From Paracoccus alcaliphilus (GTDB lineage Bacteria; Pseudomonadota; Alphaproteobacteria; Rhodobacterales; Rhodobacteraceae): a stretch of DNA of 64,000 bases. Location: the NCBI RefSeq assembly GCF_028553725.1, contig NZ_CP067124.1, positions 248,001 to 312,000 of the forward strand, given 5' to 3'. Below the pieces are notes generated by a model. It was not told the DNA's origin, ran no database searches, and saw only the letters and a program-made list of their open reading frames with translations. Shown one piece after another: positions 44,856 through 55,412 of this stretch (its first letter is position 1; every line of letters starts with the position of its first letter). Position numbers and translations under genes: made by a program.

Positions 44856-45503
44856 TCAGCCGTCCAGCGCCTTGGAAATCTCGGCGGAAACCTCGTCCAT
44901 CTCGGCCAGGCCATCGACGGAAACCAGCTGATCCTTGGCGTAATAATAGCCGATCAGCGGCGAGGTCTTCTTGTAATATTCCAGCAGACGGGTCTTGAGG
45001 CTGTCCTCGTTGTCATCCGCCCGCCGCTTCAGATCGGTCGAGCCACAGACATCGCAGGTGCCGGCGACCTTGGTCGGGCGGGTCTCGTCGTGATAGACCT
45101 CGCCGCAATTGCCGCAGGTAAAGCGACCGGTGATGCGGCGCACCAGCGCCTCGTCATCGACCTGCATCTCGATCACCGAATCAAGGCCCTGCCCGGTTTC
45201 GTCCAGCAGTTTCCCCAGCGCGTCGGCCTGCGCCAGCGTGCGCGGGAAACCGTCGAAGATGAAGCCCTTGCCGCCCTCGGCCAGCTTTTCGCGGATCAGG
45301 CCGATCACGATCTCATCGGTCACCAGCTGGCCGCGATCCATGACTTCGGCCACGCGCTTGCCCATCTCTGTCCCAGAAGTGCGGGCCGCGCGCAGCATGT
45401 CGCCGGTGGACAGCTGCACCATGCCGCGTTCTTCGACCAGACGGCGTGCCTGCGTACCTTTACCGGCACCCGGAGGCCCGAGCAAAATGATATTGATCGT
45501 CAT
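44856..45503 (-). CDS. adk: Adenylate kinase, zinc-lid form
   Basis: 215 residues from ATG 45503 ([20 protein letters not shown]); the frame to 45611 overlaps secY and is not real. The P-loop is [14 protein letters not shown], the AMP site [14 protein letters not shown], and the lid has a four-cysteine zinc site ([12 protein letters not shown] and [11 protein letters not shown]). It balances adenine nucleotides. Its place between secY and rpsM is the standard spc-alpha order. Confidence 0.97.
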   Translation of the reverse strand: MTINIILLGPPGAGKGTQARRLVEERGMVQLSTGDMLRAARTSGTEMGKRVAEVMDRGQLVTDEIVIGLIREKLAEGGKGFIFDGFPRTLAQADALGKLLDETGQGLDSVIEMQVDDEALVRRITGRFTCGNCGEVYHDETRPTKVAGTCDVCGSTDLKRRADDNEDSLKTRLLEYYKKTSPLIGYYYAKDQLVSVDGLAEMDEVSAEISKALDG

Positions 45504-45537
45504 CTTCTGTCCCCTTCGGCTGGCCTTTTCGGCCGGT

Positions 45538-46908
45538 TCAGCGACGCGTCGGAGCGCGACGAGGTTTGGTCGAACCCGCTTTGCGTTTACCACGCAGTTG
45601 CGATTTCTCAATCAGGCCTTCGTACTGGTGGGCCAGCAGATGGCTTTGAACCTGATTGATCGTGTCCATCGTCACCGACACAACGATCAGCACCGAAGTG
45701 CCGCCGAAATAGAAGGGCACAGACCACTGGCTACGCAGGATTTCAGGCAACAGGCAGACGGCGGTCAGATAGGCCGAGCCGATCACCAGAACACGGTTGA
45801 CCACATAATCCAGATAGTCCTGCGTCCGCTGGCCGGGACGGACCCCTGGAATGAAGCCGCCCTGATTCTTCAGGTTCTCGGCCACTTCCTCGGTCTTGAA
45901 GGACACGTTCTGGGTATAGAAATAGGTGAAAAAGATGATCATCGCCGCGAAGAACAGCAGATAGAGCGGCTGTCCCGGGCCGAAATAGGCCAGCAGCAGC
46001 GACATGGCCGGACCGCTTTCCTGGCCCGAGAAGGTCGAGATCGTCACCGGCAGCAGCAGCAGCGAACTGGCGAAGATCGCGGGAATGACGCCCGCCGGGT
46101 TGACCTTGATCGGCAGGTGGCTGGACTGGCCGTCATAGACCTTCATGCCAACCTGACGCCGCGGATACTGGATGCGGATCTTGCGCAGCGCCCGCTCCAT
46201 GAAGACGACAAAGCCGATCACCACCACAACCATCAGGATCACGCCCAGAATCACCGGGGTCGAGATCGCGCCCGAACGGCCCTGCGCAAAGAAGGCGGCC
46301 AGTGCGGCGGGAATCTCGGCGATGATGCCGACGAAGATGATCAAAGAGATACCGTTGCCGATGCCGCGCGCGGTGATCTGCTCACCCAGCCACATCAGGA
46401 ACATGGTGCCGCCGACCAGCGTGATGACGACCGACGCCTGGAAGAACAGCCCCGGTTCATGCGCCAGCCCGCCCGCCTCAAGGCTGCGGGCAAGGCCGTA
46501 AGCCTGAAACAGCGCCAGCGCGACCGTGCCATAGCGCGTATATTGGTTGATCTTCTTGCGCCCGGACTCGCCCTCTTTCTTGATCGCCTCCAGCGAAGGC
46601 ACCATGGATGCCATCAACTGCACGATGATCGAGGCCGAGATATAGGGCATGATCCCCAGCGCGAAGACGCCCATCCGTCCCAGCGCGCCGCCGGTGAACA
46701 TCGACAGGATGCCGCCGATGCCCGACTGCGCCTGGTCCATGAAGTTGCGCAGCGCGATGCCGTCGATTCCCGGCACGGGAATATATGTGCCAAGGCGATA
46801 TATGATCAGCAGGCCGATCGTGAACCAGATGCGCTGGCGAAGTTCCGTGGCCTTGCCCAGAGCCCCCCAGGAGAGGTTCGCGGCCATCTGTTCTGCGGCT
46901 GACGCCAT
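45538..46908 (-). CDS. secY: Protein translocase subunit SecY
   Basis: 456 residues with ten membrane segments. Characteristic parts are [20 protein letters not shown] with PGID, the [20 protein letters not shown] block, and [20 protein letters not shown] in the cytoplasmic loop that binds the ribosome and SecA. It is the channel of the Sec translocon and lies 108 bases after rplO. Confidence 0.97.
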   Translation of the reverse strand: MASAAEQMAANLSWGALGKATELRQRIWFTIGLLIIYRLGTYIPVPGIDGIALRNFMDQAQSGIGGILSMFTGGALGRMGVFALGIMPYISASIIVQLMASMVPSLEAIKKEGESGRKKINQYTRYGTVALALFQAYGLARSLEAGGLAHEPGLFFQASVVITLVGGTMFLMWLGEQITARGIGNGISLIIFVGIIAEIPAALAAFFAQGRSGAISTPVILGVILMVVVVIGFVVFMERALRKIRIQYPRRQVGMKVYDGQSSHLPIKVNPAGVIPAIFASSLLLLPVTISTFSGQESGPAMSLLLAYFGPGQPLYLLFFAAMIIFFTYFYTQNVSFKTEEVAENLKNQGGFIPGVRPGQRTQDYLDYVVNRVLVIGSAYLTAVCLLPEILRSQWSVPFYFGGTSVLIVVSVTMDTINQVQSHLLAHQYEGLIEKSQLRGKRKAGSTKPRRAPTRR

Positions 46909-47016
46909 GTTTATCCGTCCCGTGTCATGACAGCGCCGCCGACCCGTTTCCGGGGACCGGCGGCGCCTGGAAAACCTTGTTGCTATCTATGGGGCGCGCT
47001 GACCCCATTCAACAGC

Positions 47017-47493
47017 TTATTCGGCCGCCACGGCTGCCGCCGCCAGCGTCACCTTGCCGCCGGCTTTCTCGACCGCCTCGACAGCGGCTTTCGACGCGCC
47101 GGTCACGGCGATGTTCAGCTTGGCGCTCAGTTCGCCCTTGGCCAGCAGGCGCACGCCGTCCAGCTTGCGGCGCACCAGACCCGAAGCGACCAGCGCATCC
47201 TCGGTCACGTCGGCGCTGGCGTCGATCTTGCCCGCATCGATAAAGCCTTGCAGCTGGCCCAGATTGATGACGGCGAATTCCAGCCGGTTCGGCTTGCTGA
47301 AGCCGCGCTTCGGCAGGCGCCGGTACAGCGGCATCTGGCCGCCTTCGTAACCGTTCAGCGCGACGCCCGAACGCGATTTCTGGCCCTTGATACCACGGCC
47401 GGCGGTCTTGCCCTTGCCCGAACCGGGACCACGCGCGACGCGCTTTTTCTTGCGGTTCGCGCCTTCGTTGTCGCGAATTTCATGCAGTTTCAT
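47017..47493 (-). CDS. rplO: Ribosomal protein uL15
   Basis: 158 residues from ATG 47493 ([20 protein letters not shown]). The basic, glycine-rich N-terminal part [20 protein letters not shown] is diagnostic. In most bacteria it directly follows rpmD; here about 3 kb of other genes lie between. Confidence 0.96.
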   Translation of the reverse strand: MKLHEIRDNEGANRKKKRVARGPGSGKGKTAGRGIKGQKSRSGVALNGYEGGQMPLYRRLPKRGFSKPNRLEFAVINLGQLQGFIDAGKIDASADVTEDALVASGLVRRKLDGVRLLAKGELSAKLNIAVTGASKAAVEAVEKAGGKVTLAAAAVAAE

Positions 47494-47630
47494 ATCGCTT
47501 CTCCTTGCCGGACGCGCCCCCGAAGCGAAACAGGACGGCCACGGCGTTTCTTGATTGTGAGTCGGTGCCATCACGGGCACCCGGCGCGTATAAACGGAAC
47601 CGCCGGTCCGGGCAAGTCCCGCCCGCGTGC

Positions 47631-48800
47631 CTATTTGTCACGCAGACTTTGGCGTGCAAGGGCGGCGATCAGGTCGGTCTGCGTCACCACGCCGACGATG
47701 CGCGACCCCTCCAGCACCGGAACCGCATCCATCCCGCTGGTCGCCAGTTGTGGCAGAACGGCGGCGATGGGCGTCTGCGGCGTGGTCGCCACCGGCGCGA
47801 CATCCATGATCGCCGAGGCGACCATGCCATTGCCCTTCGGGGCCCGCAGCCGGGCGCGGATCTGCCGCAACAGCGACCCTTCGGCGGGCCTTTCCTTGCC
47901 AAAAGCCGCGCCGATCATATGCAGCTGAAAGATCACGCCCAGAAACTGATCGTCCCGACCCACCACCGGCAACGAGGTAAAGCCGTGCCGCATGAACAGT
48001 TCCGCCACCTTGTCTGCGGGCATGTCGGGCGGCACAGTCACCAGATCGCGCGACATGATGTCACCCACCTGTTGCGGTCCGTCCAGATGGCCCGCCGCCT
48101 GCATCTCGGCCGCCGCGATCAGCCGCGCCAGATCCTCGACCCCAAGGTTCAGCGACTGGCGATAGCGCGACAGGATCCCCGACAGTTCCTCTTCGCTGAG
48201 GCCCAGACGCTCGGTCGCGACCGGGTCCAGCGTACCGTTGGGGTTCACTTCGCCGAACTGCCGCAGGGGATAGCGTCGCCCGGTCAGCCAGGCATAGAGG
48301 ATCCCGGTCAGCACCAGCGCCAGCGTGCCCGCCGCCACCGGCATCAGCGCGAAGCCGAAACCATAGGGCAGGATGTTCTCGGCCCCCAGCGCGACCGTCA
48401 TCGCCACCGCGCCGCCGGGCGGATGGGTCGCGCGCAACAGCGCCATCGCCATGATCGCCAGGGCCACGGCCAGAGGGATGCTCAGCAACGGTTCCGACAC
48501 CATCTTGCAGGCGGCAATCGCGGCCAGCGCCGAAGCGGCATTCCCGACAATGGCGGGCCATGGTTGCGCCAGCGGGCTGTTCGGCGCTGCAAAGATCAGC
48601 ACCGAAGTCGCCCCGAACGGCGCCACCAGATAGATCACCAGCCATTTCTCGGGCGACAGCAGCAACGCCAGCCCCGCCGTCACCGCCAGACCGATGGCCG
48701 CGCCTAGCCCGGCGCGGATCGCCTCGCGCGGCGGAACGGCGGCCACGGGCCCCAATGCACGCAGCCGCAGATGGCCGGACAGATCGGCAATGTTTCGCAT
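47631..48800 (-). CDS. HPP-family membrane protein with two CBS domains
   Basis: 389 residues. The N-terminal half has about four to five membrane segments and the family motif [20 protein letters not shown]. The C-terminal half has a CBS pair ([20 protein letters not shown], and [20 protein letters not shown] with [14 protein letters not shown]). HPP proteins are integral membrane proteins, some linked to nitrite transport. CBS domains usually sense adenine nucleotides. Its role here is unknown. It lies on the ribosomal strand, 137 bases upstream of rplO. Confidence 0.88.
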   Translation of the reverse strand: MRNIADLSGHLRLRALGPVAAVPPREAIRAGLGAAIGLAVTAGLALLLSPEKWLVIYLVAPFGATSVLIFAAPNSPLAQPWPAIVGNAASALAAIAACKMVSEPLLSIPLAVALAIMAMALLRATHPPGGAVAMTVALGAENILPYGFGFALMPVAAGTLALVLTGILYAWLTGRRYPLRQFGEVNPNGTLDPVATERLGLSEEELSGILSRYRQSLNLGVEDLARLIAAAEMQAAGHLDGPQQVGDIMSRDLVTVPPDMPADKVAELFMRHGFTSLPVVGRDDQFLGVIFQLHMIGAAFGKERPAEGSLLRQIRARLRAPKGNGMVASAIMDVAPVATTPQTPIAAVLPQLATSGMDAVPVLEGSRIVGVVTQTDLIAALARQSLRDK

Positions 48801-48988
48801 TCGTCCCTCGTGCGGCTGCTGCCTGTTCGCTAGGCGGTTGTGCCTAAATTTGCAACATCGGCCATGGGCGATCCGCCATCATCCGACTTCTGGCGGATGC
48901 CGCACATCACCCGAACCGGACAAGCGGATGTGAATTGCCGATTTACGGCACGGGTCTATGACGGCGGCAGACAGCGACGGATCGTGCC

Positions 48989-49594
48989 ATGCCCCTTGTT
49001 CTTCTTCTGCTGATTGCCGTTCTGCTGGGCACGCCCCCGGCGCAGGCGGCCAGCTTCTGTTCCGCCCGGATCAGCGGGCAGGATGTCGTGCTGGCCTATG
49101 ACCGGGACGAGCCGGGCCTGCGGGATCACTTCACCCGGCGCGAGATCCTGTCCTCGACCTGGGGGCGCGGCACTTGCCCCAGCTATGTGGTGCTGCGCAG
49201 CCTGACGCCCGAGCTGACCGACGATCAGCGCGGCCCCTTCTGCCTGCGCCACGATGCCGACAGCGATTCGATCATCGGACATGATCTGGGGCGGCGGGAT
49301 GCCAATGGCCATTGCGTCCAGCCCGCGAAAACCGTCTGCCAGCGCGTGAACCAGACCAGGGATGCCGCCGTTGCGATCAGCGGCGCGGCGGCCCGGGGCG
49401 CGGTCAGCGGCGCCCGCGCGCTGCCCGACGGGTCCGGCGCGGTGATCCTCAGCGGCTCGAAAGGGTATATTTCGGGCGCGCTGTCCTCTATCGGCGGGGC
49501 GGCGGCGGGGCTGGCCTCGTCCCCGGCCATCGTGGCGGGCGCGGCGGTGACGGTGGTCGCGGTCGGTGGCGCGGTCTATGCCTGCCGAGACTGA
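48989..49594 (+). CDS. Secreted protein of unknown function
   Basis: 201 residues. A clear signal peptide (MPLVLLLLIAVLLGTPPAQA) is followed by ASFCSARISGQD. Cysteines at several spaced positions (SFCSARI, GTCPSYV, PFCLRHD, HCVQPAKTVCQRV) suggest disulfides. The C-terminal 70 residues are rich in glycine and alanine, with a hydrophobic stretch ending VYACRD. I do not recognise the family. It is the only plus-strand gene inside the ribosomal cluster and converges with the gene at 49605. Confidence 0.7.
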   Translation: MPLVLLLLIAVLLGTPPAQAASFCSARISGQDVVLAYDRDEPGLRDHFTRREILSSTWGRGTCPSYVVLRSLTPELTDDQRGPFCLRHDADSDSIIGHDLGRRDANGHCVQPAKTVCQRVNQTRDAAVAISGAAARGAVSGARALPDGSGAVILSGSKGYISGALSSIGGAAAGLASSPAIVAGAAVTVVAVGGAVYACRD

Positions 49595-49604
49595 GCCCGC
49601 CGCA

Positions 49605-50312
49605 TCAGAACGCGAACCATGTTCCGGCGCGCAGGGCGTATTCGCCCTCTCCGGCGACGGGGGCGATGACACCAAGCTCCAGCTTGACCGGGCCGCCGAT
49701 GTCGCGAACGATCGAAGCGCCCAGCTTGGCTGAAAACGCCATGTCCTGCCGATCCTCCAGCCGCAACTGATTGATCAGCATCATCTTTGGCGTTGCATTC
49801 CAGCCAAGCGTCACATCGGCCTTGGCGGTGTATTCCGGCGTCAGATAGCCATATTCGACCACGGTCATTCCCTGTCGCAGGATAACGCTCTCGGTCTCTG
49901 CGGTGACTTTCAGCCGGGCCTCGACAGAGATCCAGCCACCGCCCGGCAGCCGGTCCAGCCCCCTGCCCCATGCCACGCCGACCTGCCCCAGGGGCACCAG
50001 TTCGCCGTCGCGCTCGATCACGCCCACACCTGAGGACACCGTCCAGCGATTCGCCCCGGTGCCATCATCCAGCGCACGTTGCAGCCACAGAAGCGCGCTG
50101 ACCTCTCCGGCACTGGCATGGCCCAGTTCCAGCCCCAGCGTGCTGCGCGCACTCAACCCGTATTCGCCATAAAGCCCGGTATAGGAATTGCCGTCGCGGT
50201 CATGTTCAGTCGAAATCGACAGGAACACGGTCTTTTCCTGCCGCGGCCACGGGCCGGCCAGAGCAGCCCCGGCCTGCAAAAGCAAAAGGCAACTGACCCA
50301 TATACGCAGCAC
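49605..50312 (-). CDS. Probable outer-membrane beta-barrel protein
   Basis: 235 residues. The signal peptide MLRIWVSCLLLLQAGAALA precedes alternating amphipathic strands (TVFLSISTEHDRDGNSYTGL, WISVEARLKVTAETESVILR). The protein ends in the aromatic TWFAF, as outer-membrane barrels do. Its stop lies 10 bases from the stop of the convergent secreted-protein gene. Function unknown. Confidence 0.65.
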   Translation of the reverse strand: MLRIWVSCLLLLQAGAALAGPWPRQEKTVFLSISTEHDRDGNSYTGLYGEYGLSARSTLGLELGHASAGEVSALLWLQRALDDGTGANRWTVSSGVGVIERDGELVPLGQVGVAWGRGLDRLPGGGWISVEARLKVTAETESVILRQGMTVVEYGYLTPEYTAKADVTLGWNATPKMMLINQLRLEDRQDMAFSAKLGASIVRDIGGPVKLELGVIAPVAGEGEYALRAGTWFAF

Positions 50313-50417
50313 AAGCGCACCCCTTACACAACAGAGTCATTCACCCTGAAGTATAATTGATCGCCATCAACACATCCAGAAATAAGCGCGGGGGACCCGG
50401 GCGTCAGCGCAAAACAA

Positions 50418-50444
50418 AACGCCCCGGAACAGGTCCGGGGCGTT
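50418..50444 (-). terminator. Terminator after rpmD
   Basis: AACGCCCCGGA (50418-50428) pairs perfectly with TCCGGGGCGTT (50434-50444) around ACAGG. Reading the minus strand it is followed by TTGTTTTGC. It lies just past rpmD and would end the S10-spc transcript before rplO-secY. Confidence 0.85.
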
Positions 50445-50469
50445 TATATCTGTGTGAAACGGCCTGAAT

Positions 50470-50655
50470 TCAGGCGCGTTCTTCGATGATTTCAACCAGA
50501 TGCGGGATCTTGGCGACCATGCCGCGGATCGCGGGCGTGTCTTCCAGTTCCCGCGTGCGGTGCATCTTGTTCAGACCCAGACCTTTCAGCGTCGCGCGCT
50601 GGTCGGCGGGGCGCCGGATCGGAGAACCGATCTGCTTGACAACGATCGTAGCCAT
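50470..50655 (-). CDS. rpmD: Ribosomal protein uL30
   Basis: 61 residues ([20 protein letters not shown]), with [20 protein letters not shown]. Last gene before the strong terminator at 50418-50444. Confidence 0.97.
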   Translation of the reverse strand: MATIVVKQIGSPIRRPADQRATLKGLGLNKMHRTRELEDTPAIRGMVAKIPHLVEIIEERA

Positions 50656-50667
50656 TCTTGCCTCTCC

Positions 50668-51246
50668 TTACGCTTCGACAGCGGCTTCGGCCGGCTTTTC
50701 GGCAGAATTCGTGGACGAGGGCAGGATATCCGCCACCTTCTTGCCGCGACGCTGCGCGACAGCACGGGGGCTGGCGCCGCTTTTCAGACCGTCAAGCGTG
50801 GCACGGATCATGTTATAGGGGTTTTGCGACCCCAACGATTTGGCCACGACGTCCTGAACGCCCAGCATCTCGAACACGGCACGCATCGGACCGCCGGCGA
50901 TGATCCCGGTACCCGGAACGGCGGTGCGCATCACCACCTTGCCAGCGCCGTGACGGCCCTCGACATCATGGTGCAGCGTGCGACCATCGCGCAGCGGCAC
51001 GCGGACCATGCTGCGCTTGGCCTGCTCGGTCGCCTTGCGGATCGCCTCGGGGACCTCTTTGGCCTTGCCCTTGCCGAAGCCCACGCGGCCCCGCTGGTCG
51101 CCGACAACGACCAGAGCGGCAAAGCCGAAGCGCTTGCCGCCCTTGACGGTTTTCGACACGCGGTTGATCGCGACCAGGCGATCGGCAAATTCCGGGGTTT
51201 CGTCACGGTCTTCGCGACGGCCCCGACGGTTATCACGTTCTGCCAT
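50668..51246 (-). CDS. rpsE: Ribosomal protein uS5
   Basis: 192 residues, with an arginine-rich N-terminus ([13 protein letters not shown]). The double-stranded-RNA-binding block is [20 protein letters not shown], followed by [20 protein letters not shown]. It acts in decoding accuracy on the small subunit. It follows rplR by 104 bases, a slightly wide gap. Confidence 0.98.
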   Translation of the reverse strand: MAERDNRRGRREDRDETPEFADRLVAINRVSKTVKGGKRFGFAALVVVGDQRGRVGFGKGKAKEVPEAIRKATEQAKRSMVRVPLRDGRTLHHDVEGRHGAGKVVMRTAVPGTGIIAGGPMRAVFEMLGVQDVVAKSLGSQNPYNMIRATLDGLKSGASPRAVAQRRGKKVADILPSSTNSAEKPAEAAVEA

Positions 51247-51350
51247 AAGGCATTCCTTATACGCTGGCGCACATCCCGCGCCGTTGAATCCAATCCAGGT
51301 GGGCCGGTCGCCCCCGGATCATCGGGGTGGCGTGACCGCCACCCGCAGCA

Positions 51351-51710
51351 TCAGAACTTCAGACCACCTTCGCGGGCGGCGTCGGCCAGTGCCTTGATCT
51401 TGCCGTGGAACAGGAAACCGCCACGGTCGAAGACGACTTCTTCCACACCGGCTTTCTTCGCACGTTCCGCAATCGCGGCGCCGATTTTCGCGGCGGCCTC
51501 GACATTGTTCTTGCCGACCAGACCAAAATCCTTCTCCAGCGTGCTGGCCGAAGCCAGGGTCACGCCCTTCAGGTCGTCGATGACCTGAACCGAAAGGTTC
51601 TTGGACGAACGGTGAACCGACATCCGCGGACGGCCATTGGCCATCGCCCGCAGTTTGTTCCGCACGCGCAGGCGGCGCTTCTGGAACAGCTCTTGCTTTT
51701 TCAGTGCCAT
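51351..51710 (-). CDS. rplR: Ribosomal protein uL18
   Basis: 119 residues. [20 protein letters not shown] and [20 protein letters not shown] are characteristic. It binds 5S rRNA together with uL5. Confidence 0.97.
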   Translation of the reverse strand: MALKKQELFQKRRLRVRNKLRAMANGRPRMSVHRSSKNLSVQVIDDLKGVTLASASTLEKDFGLVGKNNVEAAAKIGAAIAERAKKAGVEEVVFDRGGFLFHGKIKALADAAREGGLKF

Positions 51711-51722
51711 TTCATGCGCCCC

Positions 51723-52256
51723 TTACTTCTTCTTGCCTTCCTTGCGGAAGACGAACTCACCCTTGTAGCGGATGCCCTTGCCTTTATAGGGCTCGGGGCG
51801 GCGCCACTCGCGGATATTCGCAGCCACCTGACCAACAATCTGCTGGTCGATGCCTTCCACAACGATTTCGGTCTGCTTGGGCGCCGTGATCGTGACACCT
51901 TCCGGCGTCTCGAAGTTCACGTCGTGGCTATAGCCCAGTTGCAGCTTCAGGGTCTTGCCCTGCATCTGCGCGCGGTAACCCACGCCCTGGATCTCCAGCT
52001 CGCGCTTGAAGCCTTCCGACACGCCGACGGTCAGGTTCTCCACCATCGAGCGGGTCATGCCCCATTGCTGACGCGCACGTTTCGACAGACCACGCGGCTT
52101 GACACTGATGGCGCCGTCTTCCAGCACCAGATCAATATCGTCGGTCGCGGTAAAGCTGCGGGTGCCTTTCGGCCCCTTCACTTCGATGGTCTGGCCCTTG
52201 ATTTCGGCCGTCACGCCCTTGGGCAGTTCGACCGGTTTTTTACCAATCCGAGACAT
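51723..52256 (-). CDS. rplF: Ribosomal protein uL6
   Basis: 177 residues ([20 protein letters not shown]). The C-terminal motif [20 protein letters not shown] is diagnostic. Spaced 12 bases on either side from rpsH and rplR. Confidence 0.98.
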   Translation of the reverse strand: MSRIGKKPVELPKGVTAEIKGQTIEVKGPKGTRSFTATDDIDLVLEDGAISVKPRGLSKRARQQWGMTRSMVENLTVGVSEGFKRELEIQGVGYRAQMQGKTLKLQLGYSHDVNFETPEGVTITAPKQTEIVVEGIDQQIVGQVAANIREWRRPEPYKGKGIRYKGEFVFRKEGKKK

Positions 52257-52268
52257 CTGCTGCCCTCC

Positions 52269-52667
52269 TTAGAACACGGTGCAGAGGACTTCGCCGCCGA
52301 CATTGGCATTGCGAGCCGCTGCATCCGACATCACGCCTTTCGGCGTCGAGACGATCGAAACGCCCAGACCCTGACGGACCTGCGGGATCTCCCGCGCGCC
52401 GGCGTAAACGCGGCGACCGGGTTTCGACACGCGCGACAGCTCACGGATAACCGGAGTGCCGTCGTGATACTTCAGACCGATTTCCAGCTCTTTATGGCCG
52501 GCATCGGTGGTCACTTCCTCATAGCCACGGATGTAGCCTTCGGATTTCAGCACATCCAGCACCCAGGCACGCAGCTTGGAGGCGGGGGTGCGGACGGTCG
52601 ATTTGCCACGCATCTGCGCGTTGCGGATGCGGGTCAGCATATCGCCGAGAGGATCGTTCATCGACAT
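52269..52667 (-). CDS. rpsH: Ribosomal protein uS8
   Basis: 132 residues ([20 protein letters not shown]). It ends with [20 protein letters not shown] and [11 protein letters not shown], the classic C-terminus. In E. coli this protein represses the spc operon; a comparable control site was not looked for successfully here. Confidence 0.98.
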   Translation of the reverse strand: MSMNDPLGDMLTRIRNAQMRGKSTVRTPASKLRAWVLDVLKSEGYIRGYEEVTTDAGHKELEIGLKYHDGTPVIRELSRVSKPGRRVYAGAREIPQVRQGLGVSIVSTPKGVMSDAAARNANVGGEVLCTVF

Positions 52668-52676
52668 ATTGCCCCC

Positions 52677-52982
52677 TTACCAGCTCGATTTGACCATGCC
52701 GGGGATCTGACCGAACGAGCCAAGCTCGCGCAGCATGATCCGCGACAGTTTCAGTTTGCGGTAATACGCATGCGGACGACCGGTCAGTTGGCACCGGTTG
52801 TGCAGACGCGTTTCCGACGAATTGCGCGGCAGTTCGGCCAGCTTCAGCGTGGCCTTGAAGCGCTCTTCCATCGGCAGGGACTGGTCCTTGATGATCTCGT
52901 TCAGCGCGGCACGCTTCTCGGCGTATTTCGCGACCAGACGTTCGCGCTTCTTCTCGCGCTCGACCATGGATTTCTTAGCCAT
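52677..52982 (-). CDS. rpsN: Ribosomal protein uS14, zinc-free form
   Basis: 101 residues ([20 protein letters not shown]) with [14 protein letters not shown] sequence ([20 protein letters not shown]). The length and the absence of a CxxC pair identify the long, zinc-independent form. Confidence 0.97.
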   Translation of the reverse strand: MAKKSMVEREKKRERLVAKYAEKRAALNEIIKDQSLPMEERFKATLKLAELPRNSSETRLHNRCQLTGRPHAYYRKLKLSRIMLRELGSFGQIPGMVKSSW

Positions 52983-53001
52983 ATCTTCTTTCCCTCCGCG
53001 A

Positions 53002-53562
53002 TCAGCTGTTGAAGGGCATGTTGAATTGCTTCAACAGCGCTTTCGCTTCCGCGTCGGTCGGCGCGGTGGTGCAGATGATGATGTCCATCCCCAGAACTTC
53101 GTCGACCTTGTCGAAGTTGATTTCCGGGAACACGATATGTTCTTTCAGGCCCATGGCATAATTGCCGCGACCATCGAACGATGTGCCCTTGACGCCGCGG
53201 AAGTCGCGGACGCGGGGCAGCGCGATGTTGATCAGGCGATCCAGGAATTCATACATCCGGTTGCCGCGCAGGGTCACCTTGGCACCCAGCGGCATTTCCT
53301 CGCGGACGCGGAAACCTGCGATCGAGTTCTTGGCCTTGGTGATGACAGCCTTCTGACCGGCGATCAGGGACAGCTCTTCGGCGCCCTGTTTCACCTTCTT
53401 GGTGTCCTTCACCGCCTCGCCGATGCCCATGTTCAGGACGATCTTGTCCAGACGCGGGATCTGCATGTCGTTCTTGTAACCGAACTCTTCCTTCAGAGCG
53501 GCACGGAACTGTTCGCGATAGGCCAGCTTCAGGCGCGGCGTGTATTTGCTTGCGTCCAGCAT
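53002..53562 (-). CDS. rplE: Ribosomal protein uL5
   Basis: 186 residues. [20 protein letters not shown] and [20 protein letters not shown] are family blocks. It binds 5S rRNA at the central protuberance. Its ATG overlaps the rplX stop (TGATG). Confidence 0.98.
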   Translation of the reverse strand: MLDASKYTPRLKLAYREQFRAALKEEFGYKNDMQIPRLDKIVLNMGIGEAVKDTKKVKQGAEELSLIAGQKAVITKAKNSIAGFRVREEMPLGAKVTLRGNRMYEFLDRLINIALPRVRDFRGVKGTSFDGRGNYAMGLKEHIVFPEINFDKVDEVLGMDIIICTTAPTDAEAKALLKQFNMPFNS

Positions 53563-53867
53563 CAGATCACGTCTCCCGTGGTCTTGGCGAAACGGACCTT
53601 CTTGCCGTCTTCCTCGCGGAAGCCGACGCGGGTCGCTTTGCCGTCCTTGTCCATCAGCGCCAGGTTCGACAGGTCGATCGGCATCGCCTTCGGCACCCGG
53701 CCGCCCTGAGAATTCTGGGTCTGGCGCTGGTGACGGATAGAAATGTTGATGCCGTCAACGATGGCTTTGTTGTCCTTGGGCATGACAGCGGTGATTTCGC
53801 CCTGCTTGCCCTTGTCCTTGCCGGCCAGCACGACGACCTTGTCGCCCTTTTTCAGCTTGGCAGCCAT
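53562..53867 (-). CDS. rplX: Ribosomal protein uL24
   Basis: 101 residues from ATG 53867 ([20 protein letters not shown]); the frame to 54176 runs through rplN and is not real. The KOW motif [18 protein letters not shown] and [20 protein letters not shown] are present. It starts at the last base of the rplN stop. Confidence 0.97.
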   Translation of the reverse strand: MAAKLKKGDKVVVLAGKDKGKQGEITAVMPKDNKAIVDGINISIRHQRQTQNSQGGRVPKAMPIDLSNLALMDKDGKATRVGFREEDGKKVRFAKTTGDVI

Positions 53868-54235
53868 TACAGCACCTCCGGCGCAAGCGAGATGATCTTC
53901 ATGAAGTTCTTGGCACGCAGCTCGCGCACGACCGGCCCGAAGATACGGGTGCCGACCGGTTCGCCCTGGTTGTTCAGGATGACGGCGGCGTTGCGGTCGA
54001 AGCGGATCGAGGTGCCGTCCTCGCGCTTCACTTCTTTCGCGGTGCGGACGACGACGGCCTTGCGGACATCGCCTTTCTTGACCCGGCCCCGCGGGATGGC
54101 TTCCTTGACGGAAACGACAATGATGTCGCCCACCGACGCATAGCGACGGTGCGAACCACCCAGGACCTTGATGCACTGAACCCGGCGAGCGCCGGAGTTG
54201 TCAGCAACATCCAGATTGGTCTGCATCTGGATCAT
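53867..54235 (-). CDS. rplN: Ribosomal protein uL14
   Basis: 122 residues ([20 protein letters not shown]), with [20 protein letters not shown] and [20 protein letters not shown]. First gene of the classical spc segment, 78 bases after rpsQ. Confidence 0.98.
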   Translation of the reverse strand: MIQMQTNLDVADNSGARRVQCIKVLGGSHRRYASVGDIIVVSVKEAIPRGRVKKGDVRKAVVVRTAKEVKREDGTSIRFDRNAAVILNNQGEPVGTRIFGPVVRELRAKNFMKIISLAPEVL

Positions 54236-54313
54236 TTGGTTTCTCCCGACCTTTGGGGACCGGCCTTATTCCGGCCCCAGGGTTTCGATCATTTCTGATC
54301 TGTGATGATGGAC

Positions 54314-54559
54314 TTATGCGGTAGCCGCTTCGTCCGTCAGGACAGTCCAGCGTTTGGTCTTCGAGATCGGCGCGCATTCGATGATGCGAACGGTATCGCC
54401 AACCTTGAAGCGGTTCTCTGCATCGTGCGCCCGGTATTTCTTGGACGAACGGACAGTCTTGTGCAGCAGCGGGTGCTTGAAGCGGCGCTCGACCAGAACG
54501 GTAACGGTTTGTTCGTTCTTGTCGCTGGTCACGCGGCCTTGCAGGATGCGTTTAGGCAT
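54314..54559 (-). CDS. rpsQ: Ribosomal protein uS17
   Basis: 81 residues ([20 protein letters not shown]), with [20 protein letters not shown]. Last gene of the classical S10 segment, 12 bases after rpmC. Confidence 0.97.
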   Translation of the reverse strand: MPKRILQGRVTSDKNEQTVTVLVERRFKHPLLHKTVRSSKKYRAHDAENRFKVGDTVRIIECAPISKTKRWTVLTDEAATA

Positions 54560-54571
54560 GGGCCGGTCTCC

Positions 54572-54778
54572 TTAGTTCGAGGCCGCGGCTTCCGCCGCTT
54601 TCTGGTTCAGAATCGTTTTCACACGCGCCACATCGCGGCGCACGGCGCGCATGCGGGCGGTGTTCTCAAGCTGGCCGGTGGCCTGCTGGAAACGCAGGTT
54701 GAAGGCTTCTTTCTTCAGCGCGACAAGCTGATCCTTCAGCTGATCGGGCGTTTTCGACGCGAAATCTTGCGCAGCCAT
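54572..54778 (-). CDS. rpmC: Ribosomal protein uL29
   Basis: 68 residues from ATG 54778 ([20 protein letters not shown]), with [20 protein letters not shown]. The start at 54961 would run through a terminator-like hairpin and is rejected. An unusual 207-base gap separates it from rplP. Confidence 0.95.
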   Translation of the reverse strand: MAAQDFASKTPDQLKDQLVALKKEAFNLRFQQATGQLENTARMRAVRRDVARVKTILNQKAAEAAASN

Positions 54779-54925
54779 TGCGCTGGTCCTTTCCAACATC
54801 ACCGGAGAGCCCCTGACACGCAGGGCCACCCTGATTCCCGGTGGAGTTTCGTGATGAAGGCCTGCGCATACAGCCAGACCCCGTTTCATGCAAGCCCTTT
54901 CCCGGCGTTTCACCGGAAAAAGACA

Positions 54926-54951
54926 AACCCCGCCGTTGTCCCGGCGGGGTT
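54926..54951 (-). terminator. Terminator-like hairpin between rplP and rpmC
   Basis: AACCCCGCCG (54926-54935) pairs with CGGCGGGGTT (54942-54951) around a 6-base loop. In the direction of transcription it is followed by TGTCTTTTTCC. It has the form of an intrinsic terminator but lies inside the S10 operon, so it may be an attenuator. Confidence 0.7.
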
Positions 54952-54985
54952 CTGGGTTCATGGAACGCGCCTCGGCGCGCCCCGA

Positions 54986-55399
54986 TCACCAATCTTCGCG
55001 AGCAACGATGCGGGTCAGCACCGGCAGCTTCTGCGCGCCAAGGCGCAGGGCTTCGCGGGCGATCTCGTCGGCCACGCCGTCGATCTCGAACATGATCCGG
55101 CCGGGATGGACGCGGGCGGCCCAGAAATCGACCGAGCCCTTGCCCTTACCCATCCGCACTTCGGTCGGCTTGCCCGTGACCGGAACGTCCGGGAAGATCC
55201 GGATCCAGACCCGGCCCTGACGTTTCATGTGACGGGTGATCGCGCGGCGGGCCGCTTCGATCTGGCGGGCGGTCACACGCTCGGGCTCGGTCGCCTTCAG
55301 GGCGTAAGAGCCGAAGTTCAGATCGAACCCGCCCTTCGCCTGACCGTGAATCCGGCCCTTGTGCTGTTTGCGGAACTTTGTCCGTTTTGGTTGCAGCAT
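54986..55399 (-). CDS. rplP: Ribosomal protein uL16
   Basis: 137 residues ([20 protein letters not shown]), with [26 protein letters not shown] sequence and [20 protein letters not shown]. It contacts tRNA at the A and P sites. Confidence 0.98.
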   Translation of the reverse strand: MLQPKRTKFRKQHKGRIHGQAKGGFDLNFGSYALKATEPERVTARQIEAARRAITRHMKRQGRVWIRIFPDVPVTGKPTEVRMGKGKGSVDFWAARVHPGRIMFEIDGVADEIAREALRLGAQKLPVLTRIVAREDW

Positions 55400-55412
55400 C
55401 TTGTTCTACTCC

